Assembly (NCBI GenBank): GCA_019096195.1
Contig: JAGTXK010000055.1
Location: 992,001 to 1,056,000, forward strand
DNA length: 64,000 nucleotides
Reading direction: 5' to 3'
DNA from: Boletus sp. NGJ
Lineage: Eukaryota; Basidiomycota; Agaricomycetes; Boletales; Boletaceae
This document shows positions 36,646 to 49,300 of this stretch, one piece after another (within the stretch, counting starts at the first letter, position 1; each line of letters begins with the position of its first letter). The position numbers were made by a program, and so were the translations under genes. The notes beneath the pieces are model-generated. The model had not been told where the DNA came from. It searched no databases and worked only from the letters and a program-made list of their open reading frames with translations.

Positions 36646-37021
36646 TGATTAGACGGGAGAGGATGGTTTGTTTCGGACAGGACCAAGTTCACTACGAACT
36701 TGGTTGATGGAATGTGGCCGCGTAGCATGATTCTTGAATGCGAATGGTCATCTTGTATTTGTTTTGGGCTTATTGTTTGCACAAAGACATGTCCGATGGT
36801 TCGGACAACCTGGACGTTTGGATCATGACAACAAGAATGAAATTAATAATTATGACTGAGCAGAGCAAATATTACGAGGGCTAAAAGTATTCCAGAACCA
36901 CGAGGCAGTGTAGTAGAATACGTTGCGAGAGGCGCAGCGTGGCACGTGGCCACAGTGAAAGCGGGCCGTCAAACATTAACGTCCGCTGCAGCCCGTCGTC
37001 GCTGAACAAGACGCGCAAATC
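36646..37021. other. Intergenic, kinase 3' side / ARPC1 promoter
   Basis: This 376-bp stretch shows no gene or repeat. It should hold the kinase 3' untranslated region and the ARPC1 promoter. Confidence 0.45.
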
Positions 37022-38472
37022 ATGTCTGCGCCAGAAGTTTATTCGATAGCTCAGACACCAATCACCTGTCACGCGTTCAATGCAGATCGCAGCCGTACGC
37101 TCCCTCGCGATATCCCCAGCTCAGCTCACCGATGCATATGTTTCTGCAGAGGTCGCACTCAGCTTAAACGATAACAAATCACAGATATACGTCAAAGAGG
37201 GAAAGGAATGGGTGCCTACGGAGGTTCTTGCAGAGGTCTGTCGTACCACATTTCGACAACGCAACCTGACCATCCCCTTCAGCATGATAAAGCCATCACG
37301 TCCATCGACTGGGCACCGAATTCGAACCGGATCGTGACTGCATCACAGGATCGTAACGCCTACGTTTGGTCCCAATCTCCGGACCCACTCACAGGTAGAA
37401 TGGTGTGGAAGCCAACACTCGTACTACTCCGTATCAATAGGGCCGCAACTTTCGTTCGATGGAGCCCGAACGAAGATAAGTTTGCAGTGGCGAGTGGTGC
37501 CAGGTCCGATTTACCATCGTCGGTGTTGAGGAAATTGTTCACTGATTTGCTTGATAGAGCCATCGCGGTCTGTTCGTTTGACCCAGAGAACAATTGGTGG
37601 GTCGCGAGACAGCTGAAGAAGCCAATCCAATCGACCGTTCTCTCCGTGGACTGGCACCCAAACAATGTGTTGCTCGCCGCTGGCAGTGCAGACATGAAAG
37701 CTCGCGTTCTCTCGGCTTACATCAAGGACGTGGATAAGAGGCTAGTTCTACGCTGCCGAGTCACTCGGATGTGACTGACGCATTTCCACCAGGCCAGCTC
37801 CGACTGTCTGGGGAGAAAAACTTCCGTTCAACACGGTGTGCGGCGAGTATGCCAGCCCCGCTGGTGGATGGGTCCATGCAGTCAGTTTTTCGCCTTCGGG
37901 GGACACACTGGCATTTGCGAGTGAGTGTGATCCCACCTCACGTCGTGTTTTTCGTGTGAACGACGTGCACAGGCCATGACAGTTCGATCAGCGTTGTCTA
38001 TCCCGGGGGACCCATTATCCGAAGCATCCGGATCAGTACTTTGCCTTTTGTCACGCTCACGTGGACGAGCGAAGATAGCATTGTCGCAGCTGGTCACGAT
38101 TGCCAGCCCGTGGTGTTCTCGGGCTCTGAGGCAGGCTGGGCGTTCGTTGGCTCGCTGGATGACACGAGCTCTGGCGGAGGGAGGCCGACTGCGAAAGCTG
38201 GAAGCGTTGGCCGCCTCAACAGCAGCGCATTTAACACGTTCAGAAATGCGGATACGCGGGGTCACACTGGAGGTGGGGAAGTATCGGCGGATACTGAACT
38301 TCTCACTGTCCACCAAAATACTATCACGAGTGTCAGGGCATTCGAGTGGGGCCCCGGGGGCACTGTGAGCAGAGTGAGCACGAGTGGAGTGGATGGGAAG
38401 CTTGTTATCTGGAATGCTGTACCGGTGGGTGTGGCAGGTATCACCGGGAGACTGGCGGGTACGAGGGTGTAG
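37022..38472 (+). CDS. ARPC1: Arp2/3 complex subunit 1 (ARPC1/Arc40)
   Basis: WD40 β-propeller subunit of the actin-nucleating Arp2/3 complex. Start 37022: [20 protein letters not shown], followed by family blocks [19 protein letters not shown] and [20 protein letters not shown]. Then [62 protein letters not shown] and [54 protein letters not shown] and [20 protein letters not shown] come next, and the last repeat is [13 protein letters not shown]. The insert between propeller blades 6 and 7, rich in Gly/Ser/Thr, is the Arp-binding extension typical of the subunit. Several 45-60-nt introns. The stop is only 52 bp from the convergent Dad3 stop. Confidence 0.94.
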
Positions 38473-38524
38473 GGATTGGATGTATCATACGATCGTCAGT
38501 CGCACGTAAGTTCGAGCGCTGGAA

Positions 38525-38939
38525 TTACATGGTAGTAGTACACGCATCAACGTATTGACCTGACACGTCCGTCGCAGTCTGTTCGTTGATGAGGCCCCAC
38601 ACGGATGCTTTGAACTACGAGGCGGGGGTGAGCGAAAGGTGGAGAAGGGCGGCAGAGTGCGTTGTACCAAGGTCAAAACGAGGCTCATTTTCCGCTCAAG
38701 TACTCGCAAACGCACGAGGAGATTATGGTCGGGTTGTTCACTCAGTTGTTTGGTGGTAGCTGTCAACTAGGATGGATGTTACTTGCCATCGAGAGTTGAT
38801 CTCGCGGGCGGCGACGCACGTCCTTGATATGTTGTGCCAGCTTTGCATACTCCCAGAGGAGCTCCATCTCTGTTGTGGAGAGGGCTGGATGAGATTCGTA
38901 CGGATTAACGTCAAAGACGTCGAGAGTCGACGAGGACAT
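38525..38939 (-). CDS. DAD3: DASH/Dam1 complex subunit Dad3
   Basis: Small coiled subunit of the kinetochore DASH ring that couples chromosomes to microtubules. Three exons, 38820-38939, 38668-38766 and 38525-38614 with two 53-nt introns, give 102 residues. Exon 1 ends STTEMELLWEYAKLAQHIKD; exon 2 is LTATTKQLSEQPDHNLLVRL through VLERKMSLVLTL; exon 3 starts FKASVWGLINEQ. The join VLTL|FKASVWGL and the EMELLWEYxxLAQ start are the Dad3 pattern. No single exon is longer than 40 codons, so it is easily missed by ORF finding. It is head to head with the next gene (153 bp) and tail to tail with ARPC1 (52 bp). Confidence 0.85.
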
Positions 38940-39092
38940 GGTCTCGGACGTCGAGTAATAAGCGATTTGAAGTGGCTCCTTGTCATAGCCTTTGTGCTAT
39001 TGCCACCGACCGAGCCTATAAACACCGAAACCGACGGTCGGATCTCTCGCTCAGCATAAAAGCTCGTCTTCGCCCCCCCCGAAACATGAGCC

Positions 39093-39820
39093 ATGGAGCA
39101 CCACTGTAACAAGCCAGACTGCACTATAGGTATGCCCGCCCACCCTTGCCCCGTTTCCGTGCTCATTTCCTCTAGTCATCCCACCCATCGCCCGGGCCGC
39201 TCACCCGAATACTACCTTCCAAGTAGGTTCCCCGTCGCCTTCATCCCGTCCCCGTCACTGACATCCCTCAGCTCCACACAGAGTACTTGTCCGCCAAGTC
39301 TGTCCTTTTCAGACGTCTTTTCAACGGGCTCTCCCCCCTCGACCTCGCACAAAACCAGTGTGCATCTCGGCGTCAACCGCCCCGGGTCCCCCGAAGCCGA
39401 CTGCCCCGCCTACTTCCGTCTCTACCATCACATCCTCTCGTCTTCCTCCCTGTCCCAGACCCTGCTTCCATCCGGCCGCTTTTCCACTGGATGTACCTTG
39501 GCAATACCGATCACATTGAAAATGCTCTCGACCGGGGTGACATTCAGTGGGAGGGTCTCGCCCGCAACGTCGAGTATCTTGGTCTGTCTACCGATATCAA
39601 AGTGTTCTTGGGCCGCTGGTATCGCAATTGGTTGCTACCAGCACAACGTGCCGATTGCGTTCCTTGTCCAACGGACGAGGACGATGAGTCAGACCTGGAT
39701 TCAGATTATGACGATTCGGATTCCGACGACGAGATCCAAGGTGCTGATGAATGTGGTCGTGGGCGTACGCGGGATGTTAAACCGTTGGTGCGGTTATGTG
39801 GACGATTGCGGCTGTACTGA
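39093..39820 (+). CDS. Clp1-like / BTB-like hypothetical protein
   Basis: Not firmly recognised. Exon 1 (MEHHCNKPDCTI) joins VIPPIARAAHPNTTFQ and then LHTEYLSAKSVLFRRLFNG across two introns of about 45-50 nt, leaving one long frame from 39288. The pattern of a strand, an LHxEYLSAKSVLFRRLF helix and a Ser/Pro/Arg-rich loop resembles BTB/POZ-like folds. PLFHWMYLGNTDHIENALDR and GLARNVEYLGLSTDIKVFLG add to this and resemble the Clp1 (clampless) protein group of mushrooms. An acidic run (DEDDESDLDSDYDDSDSDDE) and a basic tail end the protein. Clp1 acts below the A mating-type genes in Coprinopsis; a role here is only inference. The C-terminal exon may be extended by another splice. Confidence 0.55.
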
Positions 39821-40194
39821 TTCTATTATTGCCAAACCCCTGGCTTATCAGATAACGGATAGCATCAGAGTTACTAAAAGCACTACCTTCTTCGAGTGTT
39901 TCTAGAAAACTCGTCAAATATGACACCATCCCTGGCCGCATTCAAACGGATATTGGTTCCTGAGATAAACGCGGCGCATGCCGCCTCACAGACTCGAGCA
40001 AACGATACAATTCGTTCTACTTTTCAGACGGCAGAGTTGCACGGTGAAGCTCTGATGGTTCGTATGGATAAGCGGTCAAGAATCCAAGAAGTGTATGATG
40101 CGACACAGAAGTCCCGGGGTGAGTGACTCATTGGTTCAGGTTGGGATATACGAAAGGGGTTGTGAATGCGTAACCAAATGAAAGACGGCAAGGC
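39821..40194. other. Intergenic with an unassigned short open frame
   Basis: This 374-bp stretch lies between two convergent genes. A plus-strand frame at 39896-40126 (76 codons) is rich in Ala, Arg and polar residues and could form a helix, but matches nothing I know. It could be a further exon of the Clp1-like gene or chance. Confidence 0.35.
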
Positions 40195-41429
40195 CTAGGC
40201 GTTGTTCGCCGTGTTACTCGTCCCTGCCGCAGTGTTTTCGTCGACCTTGCTGCGGACCTCCTTGGCCCAACGCAAGCCGCACGCGTTGCACAACGTTTTT
40301 GGACCTTGTGGGCCCTTCAAAAAAGGCAGTAAACAAAACATGCAAGAGGGAACAAGGCCACAAACTCACCTTGCGCCATTCAGGAGAGTCGGTTCTCCCG
40401 CAGGTGACGCAAACGTATTGCTCCGAATTGTGGGATTTGCGCATCTAGGGTTTTGTATGAGTTACGTGTCGAACAAGTAGAACATTGGAGAACCTTCTTC
40501 CGCCTCAGGGTGTCATCGCCAAGATCATCATCTGTGGGCTGTGGGTTTGAGGCAGACGTGTACTGCCCGCTGTATGTATGCAGACCGAGCGACTCATACG
40601 CCAGGGCTTGCACCTGGCTACCTGCTGGACCGAAATTATCATAGGAGGGACGTGCGAGGTATAGCGGGGTAGGGACATCAGGAGCGCGAAGAGATGCGGA
40701 TGGGACAGAGGATCTGGACACGGATAAAGATCGAAGGGAATAAACGGGAGAGGCGGGTGGACCTGATATCGGAGCAGATGGTGAGGAAGCACGCACACGC
40801 AGCTCGGCGAGCCGTTTCTGGAGGCGTTCGTTCTCAATCTTGAGTTCCAAAAAGGTATTGAGCCTCGAAGACGGAGGTCAGGAAAGTCAGCGAGCAGATG
40901 ATGATAGGAAAGTGTTACATGGCGACGTTGCGGCTTGGGAATGGCTTTGCAACAGCGAAGAAGCATCGAGCAACCGGTTCGTTTTCGAGAAAGTGGGGAT
41001 AGCCCTTTACCTCGAAGAGGACCTCGGATTGAGGGATGTTCTGCGCGGTGATGGGGGACCTGGCTTTGAGACGAACGTAGGAATTCATCTCTGTGCGGGT
41101 GCGGAGAGACTCGTCAAAGGCGACATGGAAGGCGCATTGGTCTTCCGCTGCAGGACGGAGGGTGTGAAGGGTGTGTGGGACGGGGCGTTGAGAGACGGCT
41201 TACGATTGACGAGGTCGGTGAAGGTGCGATCGATGAGCTCAGCGTCTGACCAGCCGAGGAGTTCTGAGACGGCGCGACCACAGAACCAGATTTTGGCGTC
41301 GTTCGAGAGGACGAAGATGATGGCCTCTGAGAGTTCATGTATAAGGAGGTCAGCCCAGCGTTTTCTTTTCGTGAACTCGAATGTTGCAAGGGACGGGGAG
41401 GACGAAGACTTTGAGGTGGAAGCAGACAT
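40195..41429 (-). CDS. WC-2: White collar 2-like PAS/GATA blue-light regulator
   Basis: Partner of the WC-1 flavin photoreceptor in the fungal light-responsive complex. Start at 41429 ([19 protein letters not shown]). The signature [20 protein letters not shown] leads into a PAS domain ([32 protein letters not shown]), joined across an intron to [21 protein letters not shown] coiled-coil segment [20 protein letters not shown] follows, then a Ser/Pro-rich linker. The GATA finger [27 protein letters not shown] is C-x2-C-x18-C-x2-C, split by an intron, and is followed by [10 protein letters not shown]. The protein ends soon after, so it is compact like other basidiomycete WC-2 proteins. The frame stays open upstream to 41861, but that part overlaps the conserved 3' end of the next gene, so 41429 is chosen. 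Confidence 0.92.
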
Positions 41430-41533
41430 GGGAGAGTTTTGTGTACACACGACAAGCAAAGGCAACGAAAATGTATATGACGTCGACGACCCCAACTGAT
41501 CCCGGATTATCCCGCAAAACCGCAACCGCCACC

Positions 41534-43072
41534 TCAAATAATGCAGTATCCTCCATCGACGCGAACCTCGGCTCCGGTCACGAATCGCGATGCATCGCTC
41601 GCAAGGAACACGATCGCACCCGAGAGATCCTCGGGTTCGCCCATCTGTGCCGGATCGGGTCAGCACGGCTACATTGTCACGGCAACCCGCGGCATTCACC
41701 TTGCCCATTGGGGTCAGACTCTCCCACGTTTTCTGTTCAAAATTAGCTCGGAGATGAGTGCCACCGTCGATCTCACGCTCACCTTTAGTTCGACGTCGTG
41801 AGCGAGGATTGTCTTTGTCAGCTTTGTCATCATGTATCCGGGGCTTTCCGCGAGTCGGCATGGATAAATCTGGGTTGGGTTGGGTTGGATCTCACCTGAG
41901 GGTGTTCACGCGCACGCCTTTTTTAGCCCACTCGACGGCCAAACTGGATGCCATGTGCCTGACCGCTACACCAAACGTCATTTCGAGTTCTTCTCGACAA
42001 GCGCAGACGACTTACCCGCTTTGGACGCATTATACGGTGTTTGTGGCTGTGCTCATGTCAGACCCGACACAGACCGTCATCACAACCACCCACCTGAGGA
42101 ATGTTGATGATCTGGCATCCACACGTCAGCAACCGGTCCATCACAAATCACTCGACAACCGCACCGAGGCACTCATACTAGCCACCAACACAATCGAACC
42201 CCCGCCTTGTGGTATCATGTTCCGAGCAGCCTCACGCGCAGTGAAGAACGCCCCATGAACATTGATATCATACAACCGCTTGATGCGGTCGAATGGGTAG
42301 CTGCAAATCGTGTCCATCAGTGCTGATACGTCCCGCCTGCCCGGGCTGTCACGTACTCAAATGCCGAGTAGTTCTCCACAATGCCTGTCAAGTTACAGCG
42401 TCACGCTCGGTGGCTGTTCGGATCATCCCCCACTTACCAGCAGACGCAACGACAGAGTCCACCCGGCCAAACGTATCCATCACAGTTTCAAACGCTTTTT
42501 GCACCGAAAGCTCTGATGAGACGTCACATCCAACTCCAATCACCTCAAGGTCCTCTCGTTTCAAGTCGCTGTTAACTTGGGATTGTCTTCAGTAGCCGGT
42601 CCTCAGCAAAGTGTCCGACTGACCGCATGCACTTTGGACTAGCTCGTCCGCAGCCGCCCTAGCCTCATTCTCCTTCAAATCAATTATCGCTAGTCGCGTG
42701 CACCCTCTGCCAGTCATTCTCAGCATCCAATCGAATCCAAAGGCTCGGCGGATACGTACGATTGAACAAACGCGTTGCAGAATTCATTCCCCAAACCTCG
42801 TGCAGCCCCAGTGACAACACATACCTAATATCGTGCGATTGCTCAGCCTGTGTCCGTAGCACATCACAATCAAGATGGCTTACCTTGTTCTCGAGGGAGA
42901 AGGAAGGAAGAACGCGAGGTGTCCTGCGCGGCACAGAAGTGCTCTGCAACCTTGCATGAGACATCGTTGCACGGGACACAACTGAAGAACGCGACGTGTA
43001 GGAGGCAAAACGAGCGAGAACTGCAAAACTCATGGTGGAGGGACTTGGTGAAGCAACGAGAGACACGGCCAC
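41534..43072 (-). CDS. Short-chain dehydrogenase/reductase, probably mitochondrial
   Basis: Classical SDR. At least seven exons join: an Arg/Ser-rich N-terminus (RFASYTSRSSVVSRA) and FSLENK|VCVVTGAARGLGNEFCNA with the TGxxxGxG cofactor motif. Then GCTRLAIIDLKENEARAAAD, VIGVGCDVSSELSVQKAFE, GRVDSVVASAG, LYDINVHGAFFTAREAA and SIVLVASMSAS. The catalytic block is TPYNASKAA|VRHMASSLAVEWA, with KKGVRVNTLSPGYMMTKLTK, WESLTPMG|RMGEPEDLSGA and IVFLASDASRFVTGAEVRVD. The Asp after the third Rossmann strand (IIDL) suggests NAD preference. The pattern resembles fungal D-arabinitol/sorbose-type reductases, but the substrate is unknown. Met at 43033 (MSFAVLARFASY) may be the true start; it improves the presequence. 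Confidence 0.85.
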
Positions 43073-43393
43073 TCCGTTTTTAACTTGCTCCGTTAGGATA
43101 TCGTCCCCCCACCTTTACGAAATTCCCACTCAGATCCGACATGCCTTGTATTAGAACACCGACATGCACCGAGTTCGGACATAACTAGTACTCATAGTAG
43201 ACCACATAAGCTAGCGAAAAAAAAAAGGAGCTGAAGGGTATCTGCAAAACAAGATTCGAGCTTATTAGCTCCAAAAACAAGGTAAAGTAACACAAGCATC
43301 GAACGAGCGGACAGGTACAAAAAAGAAAGAAAAAAAGAAAAAAAAATAAAGACAAGTCTGGTAAACGGATGGGGGCATACGATCTGAGGGGAT
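43073..43393. other. Intergenic with polypurine tracts
   Basis: This 321-bp stretch separates the SDR start from the kinesin stop. It includes A runs at 43217-43228 and an A/G tract around 43318-43352. On the minus strand these are T-rich and probably belong to the kinesin 3' untranslated region. Confidence 0.45.
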
Positions 43394-46300
43394 TTAAATA
43401 CATGCAAACTTGGACTTGCGTCTCTGCAATTCCTCCAACCGAGAATCAAGTTGTGCGCGAGCACGCTCTTTGGCTCGCCGCTCCTCGTCCAATCGGGACT
43501 CCAGTGATTGCTTTTCTTCCACAATGGACCTCCGAACAGTAACAACCTCCCGACGGGCTTCCTGAAGCTCGTTGCGAAGCGTCTCTACTTGTGCATTGAA
43601 GGAGTCTCGCTCTCTCGCAAGTTCCGTTGCTTGCATCCGGGCTTTTCGCACTGATCCAAGTGTTCCATGTCAGTACCTGCACCCGCGCATGGAATGGAAA
43701 CGTACAATTCTTCTCAGAATCGCTCAGGGACGTCTCAAGTGTGCTCACAAGATCCATGTGAGTGGCCAAATCGTTCTCACAGTGGGACAACTGTTTGTTG
43801 AGCGTTTTGATCATCACCTCTTGTTCGCTAATATACTTCCCTTGGTCCTCAATCTTTGCTGCCGCAGCTTTGGCATCCAGAGGAGGCCCACCAGCCACAC
43901 TGATCGAAGCGACGGACGTCGCAGGTGAATCCATCTGCGAATCCTTGGACGATGAGGGAGACAGTGCCGACGACTGTGTCGATACACTGGAATGAGATTC
44001 TTGGGTCTTCGGTGCAGGTGGGGGTGGAACCGATGGAGGAGGGGTCGGTGGAGGAAGCTTGCCGTTCAAACCATTCACTCTGGAGAATGCGACGTTGCGA
44101 TCTGATGTGACACGCTGAGGTGTGTCTGGAACGCCAGAGTTGCGTGCTAGCTGCGCCTGTAGATCGCGCACCGCGCTATCCTGTTTGTTCTTCTCCGCCT
44201 GCAATATATCCTTCTCGTCCTTGACGCGCTCAAGGTTATCCTGCATTTCAGCGATCAGAGAACGGTGTCTCTCCAGCTCGTCAGCGAGGGTTTCCCGATT
44301 GGACACTTCTTGCATGAGTTTTGTCTGCTCTATGGTCGTCTTCTCGAAGTCACCCTTGACTTTTTCCAACACTCCGCGAAGACCGTCATATTCTGATCGA
44401 GCGATTGCAAGCTCCTCCTCCATCGTCGCGATGATCCGCGTCTTTTCCTTGATAGACTGGCTCTGAGCGGCCCGTGTCGCAGTAAACTCGCGGGATGCGA
44501 CAACGTGTGATTCAACCTCTTCCCTAAGTTTGTCGAGGTCCTTGAGCATAGCTTCTCGCTCGCTTGCACGCGTCTCATCCAACTCTGCTAGACTCGAAGC
44601 AGAATGCTGTCGTTCCCTCTCCAGTGCTTGGGAGTGCCGCTCCTGGGAAGTCTTGAAGTCAACACGAACAATCTCGAGTTCTCCCTCAAGATGCTGATAT
44701 GTGCGCAGGAGCTTGCCGTGTGCATCCGAGTGATGCTGCTCTAGCTCAGCCAGGGCAGCCGCAGAGCGATTACGTTCCTCAAAGAGTGCACTCTCGGTTG
44801 CCGCTCGCGTTTCTGCAAGGGAAGCAGCATGTTGGTCCCGCGCACTTTGGAGGGCGGACGCCAAGCTGGCTAAAGCTGATTCGTGGTCTGCTTTAAGCTT
44901 TTCGATGGCGTCCTCGTGCGTCGTCATGGTTGCCAGACGTTCCTCGTCATGCCGCAGGTTGGAAATGCGAATGGCCTCAAGATGTGCTTTCTTGAGCTCG
45001 GCCATTTCGTCTTCGTGGCCACGAGTGACCTCCTGCAGGACAGCAGCCTGTCGTTCCTGCAGAGCTCGGGTCGACGATTCGTGTTCCTCACGTGACTTCG
45101 CAGCGGCAGCGGCAGCTTCTTGTTCCAGTCGTGTAATCGCCTTTGCGAGATCCTCGATCTGCGCTTCCGACTGCTCTCTGATGACTGCCATTGCGGTAGC
45201 ATGTTCCCGTTTCATATTCTCTCGTCTCGCTCTATAATCATCCTCCTTGTTTGCGACAATCAGAGCATGCTCAGACTTGAGCTTCTCCATGTCCTCCGCA
45301 TACATGGCGTCTCTTCTCGCAATAGCGGCGGCGTGTTCTTCCTGCAGGTCGCGAAGAGCTTGATCGCGAGCAGACTGTGATTCAGATAGTGAACAGTCGC
45401 GAGCCTTCTCGGTCATACGTATTTCGCTCGCATGGTCCTCGCGAAGACGGTCAAGCATGGAAGTAGCGTCTTCAGCCTGCTTGCGCAGTGCCTCAGCGTG
45501 GTCAATGCGGAGCTTCGTCAAAGCGTTGTAATACTCTTCTTCAGTACGTAGCAGGTCGGCTGCGGCATCCTCCTCCATGCGTTTCATTGCGTCAGCATGT
45601 TCAGACTTGACTGTGCCAAGTGCATCTTGATGTTCTTCGGCCAATCGCTCAAGAGCGGTCCTCGCTTCGTCTGACGCACGCTGGAGTTCTTCTGCGTGGA
45701 CCACGTGAAGTTTGCCAAATGCCTCTTCGTGATCTTTGAGGGCTTTGTCGAGGGCAGCTGTTGCTACAGAAAGCTGACTCTGGAGGGTTCCAACCGCAAC
45801 CTCATGTTCGTCCTTGAGGCTCGCAACAAGCGCGTCGACCTCTGCACCTTTCGCTCTGAGTGCTTCTTGGTGCTCCGCGCGCAAGGCATCAATGGCGGCA
45901 GCATGGTCATTTTCGGCTTTCTTGATGGTTTCGCTCAACTGTTGCTCGCGCTGACAAACCGACTCCAACTCAGCTAAAGTATGATCATGCTCTGCACGTA
46001 AACCCTCGAGCTCAGTCGACATGTTCAGTGTCTGTACACATGCGACACGTTAGACCGAGACGGATCGCTTGACAAAGGATGAACGTACTTGATCTCTGGA
46101 GAGGGTGACTAGTTCCTCGTGCGCGCGACGGGTTTGAGCTAATTGATCGTTCAAAGAACCGACCAACTCATTATGCTGAGACTCTTTTTGAGCCATGGCC
46201 CTGCACAGAGTTACTCTAAATATTGGCACCAAAGAATGACCGAAAAAGGAACCTCACAACATAAGCTCGTTAAGACGATCCAACGATTCATCTACGTCCG

Positions 46301-49300
46301 CGTCTGCATTGAGGTCATTGACAGCAGATGACACTCCGTGGAGTTGCATGCTCTTCCGAACTGCGTTGAATTTTTCAATGGTGGTAAGAGACAGATGCAT
46401 GGTATGATCTTCTGATCCTTTGGCCAGCTCGGTCGCGAGTGAAGAAGCTGCGCCTGTCTGCTCTTTCTCTCTCAGGGTGACTTCCAGTGCATTGATTTCG
46501 GCTTCACGCTCCTTCAAAACTTCCTGTAGACGCATTATTTCTTTCTCCATGCTAGATGCAGAACGCTGTTCGGTTGGAGGGGTGCTGCCGTTGTGATTGG
46601 AAACGGAGAAAGCATAGTTGGGAGGACTAGGGGAGTGTGAAACCGAGCTACAAGTCCCGTGACTGGAGTTGGATGTTTTGCGAGAGCGCACTGATGAAAG
46701 CTCCTGCGACAATGACGGCAAAAGCGAGTGCGAAGCCGATCTAGTCAGGGGAGATGCATGAGCATGGCTGGCCAAGTGCATGAAATAGGATAGTACCTTC
46801 CATGGGGTGAATCCGAGGAGACCGCCTGCCGGAAAAAAGGCTTTCGTACGGATGGGTCGAACTGTGGGTCAGCCATTACTTCCTTGTTCCTTACGCTAAT
46901 CATTCTCCGCCGGATGGGTGTTGTCTCCGAGCTTTCGATGGCGGAAAACTCCGGAATGGTCGGGTTGGCAAGTTTTGCTTCTTGAATCTGGGCGGCGAGG
47001 TCGGCTATCTCTTGCAACGCATCACGGTATTTGACGGTGACGGTAGAGAGGTCGGCGAGAGTTGCAGCGTGCGTCTGTTGCAACTCAATCAACTGGTTCT
47101 CTGCTGAGAGATCCATTGCAGCTGGGGTGCTGACACCAGAGGATGAAGACCCATCAGTCTTGTTCAAGTCCTGAAAAACTCGTTTCGCTTGCTCGACTTC
47201 TCCAGCCATACCGCTTAAACGCACACGATCTTCATTGGCTTCTTTCTTCTTCCGCTCCCACTCCTCCATTTTGAGTTCAAGATCTTTCACCTTTCTCTCC
47301 CGTTCTTCTAGGTCCGTGCGCCAGCTTGCGCCGTCTTGTTCCAGATTCTCTAATCGCGCCTGAAGTGCTGCGACTTCTTGAAAACGTCTTTCACTCTCGT
47401 TCTCGAGCCGTGCGATGGTTTGCTGTAGCGAGAGGATAGACTCGTCGGATTTGGCCAGGCGAACCTCAAGCTCGGAAATGTACGAGACGGAATGAGATTC
47501 GGTTTCTTTGTAACGAGCGAGCTCTCGTTTAAGGTCGGTCAAGGACTCGCTAGAGGACATAGAAGTTTCGTCATACGACTTCACCTTCTCCTCGAGATCG
47601 CGGACATAGGCCTATGGTACATCTACTCAGTAGGTAGAACGAACATGGCAAATATCGACGTACTTCGGTAGAGAGTTCTCGCTCTGTCAGCTTCCCCAGA
47701 CGTGACCTGAGCTCCTCTACGTAGAGCTCCGTGGCGGTGTGTCTTTCTGCTATTTGTCCTAGTTCTTCTTCCTTTTCCTCCATCAATTCGTTCGTCAAGC
47801 GCAGAGCTGCCCGATTCAAACCCAACTCTGCTTCCATGGCACTGATTGTTTTCTCGTATTCTTCAATGACAGGCCCTACGATTTCTTCATACTTTGCGGT
47901 TGCGCCTATACTTCCACCAGTGGATGACCGATGACGTTCACCGAGCTCACGACGGAGTCTTGCGAGTTCTTCCGTGCGATCGACATACTTCTCCCTCAAA
48001 TCCTCGTAGTTGTTCTGAAGCTCGGTCATCTGAGCGAGGATCTTCTTGTTGGAACCTTCCGTCACTTCGGTGACAACACGCCCTGACTCTCCCAAAACGG
48101 AGGCAACGACCCCGCCACTTTCCTTGAGCTGTTTGAGGTCTTTTCGCAGGCGAGTGACAGTGCCTTGCAACCATTCGATGTCGTCCCAGCCATCTTCTTT
48201 CTCGTTGACAACTGCTCGATTTTTGATGTTCCTGGCACGATTCGCGTATTTGAGAGTGTTCACTGTCTCGCCTACGTTCCACTCAGTTGGGCTAACACAG
48301 GCGATCATGAGAGTGTGCGCGTTGCCCCCAAGTGAGTCTTGGAGAAGACGAGTAAGTTTCGAGTCACGATAGGGTACGTGCGAGTTGGTGTGAGATTTTG
48401 CGCGAGAAGGGTCACCGAGGGCTGAAATGACATTGCCTAGGGCCAAAAGTCCGCTATTGATGGAGATGCCCTCTTTAATACGCTCGCCGGCGGCGGCTGT
48501 TCGTTTGAGCTGAGCTTGAAGTTAGCTGACAAGGAATTCGGGAAAAGGAATTGATTACCCGTTCTGAACCGGCCAAGTCAACAAAGTGGAACTTGGACAC
48601 GATTGTCGTCCATTCGCCACTATCGTCATCATTATCAGCAGTTCGGCCATCTGGTGGTCGCAAACCAAGCGAACTGGCCGGCCGCAGGCCCCCTCCCCTC
48701 CCCATTGCGGTATGGAAACTAGGGGTAGCTGGCCGCCCCATAGTAGGAGAAGAAACTCTTGCGGTTGTAGGCGAACCGGTATAGAGAGATCCTGGACGAG
48801 CTAGTCGAGAAGGTGAACGGCCATTGGGAGGCAAGGGGGACGATGACCGAGGAGGGCCAGAGCCCGTAAACTTCTTCTGGGTAAGAGTCAAAGAAAATAT
48901 GGCATGTGAACGAGAGGATTGGGCATTCATCTCGGTCTCGTTCGTGCGTCTGATAGAGGTGCCCTGTCGAATAAGGCTGAAAACTAATTAGTCCTGGCCC
49001 TACAGGGTATCGTGCGTGCCAATGATCACGTACTTCATGACTTCATTGCTGTTTCGAACGTTGACCTCTCGAAGACCACCCCAAAATATGGATCCATCTT
49101 TCCCTTCCCTGATCTGTACTTCGCGACGGGCACCAGTGGCTTCATCCGAACTCAAAAGGTCAATCAAATCCTCATTGTACACTTCTATGAATGAACCCTT
49201 GATACTATAATTCCAAGACCCGCCACGTTCGTCCTTGAGCTTCTTTGCCTGCGAGAATATGGTTGATACAGCACGCGGTATGATGCCCATGCCGTTGTTT

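Noticed and set aside
39896-40126. 76-codon plus-strand frame as a separate gene
   Set aside because: No recognisable motif, no supporting context; kept only as a note on the intergenic stretch.
40840-41499. 219-codon plus-strand frame
   Set aside because: Antisense to the PAS exons of WC-2, which are clearly conserved.
44122-45380. Plus-strand open frames antisense to the kinesin coiled coil
   Set aside because: They are Cys/Ser-rich mirror frames of a GAG/GAA-rich heptad region and have no family resemblance; the minus-strand frame is continuous and conserved.
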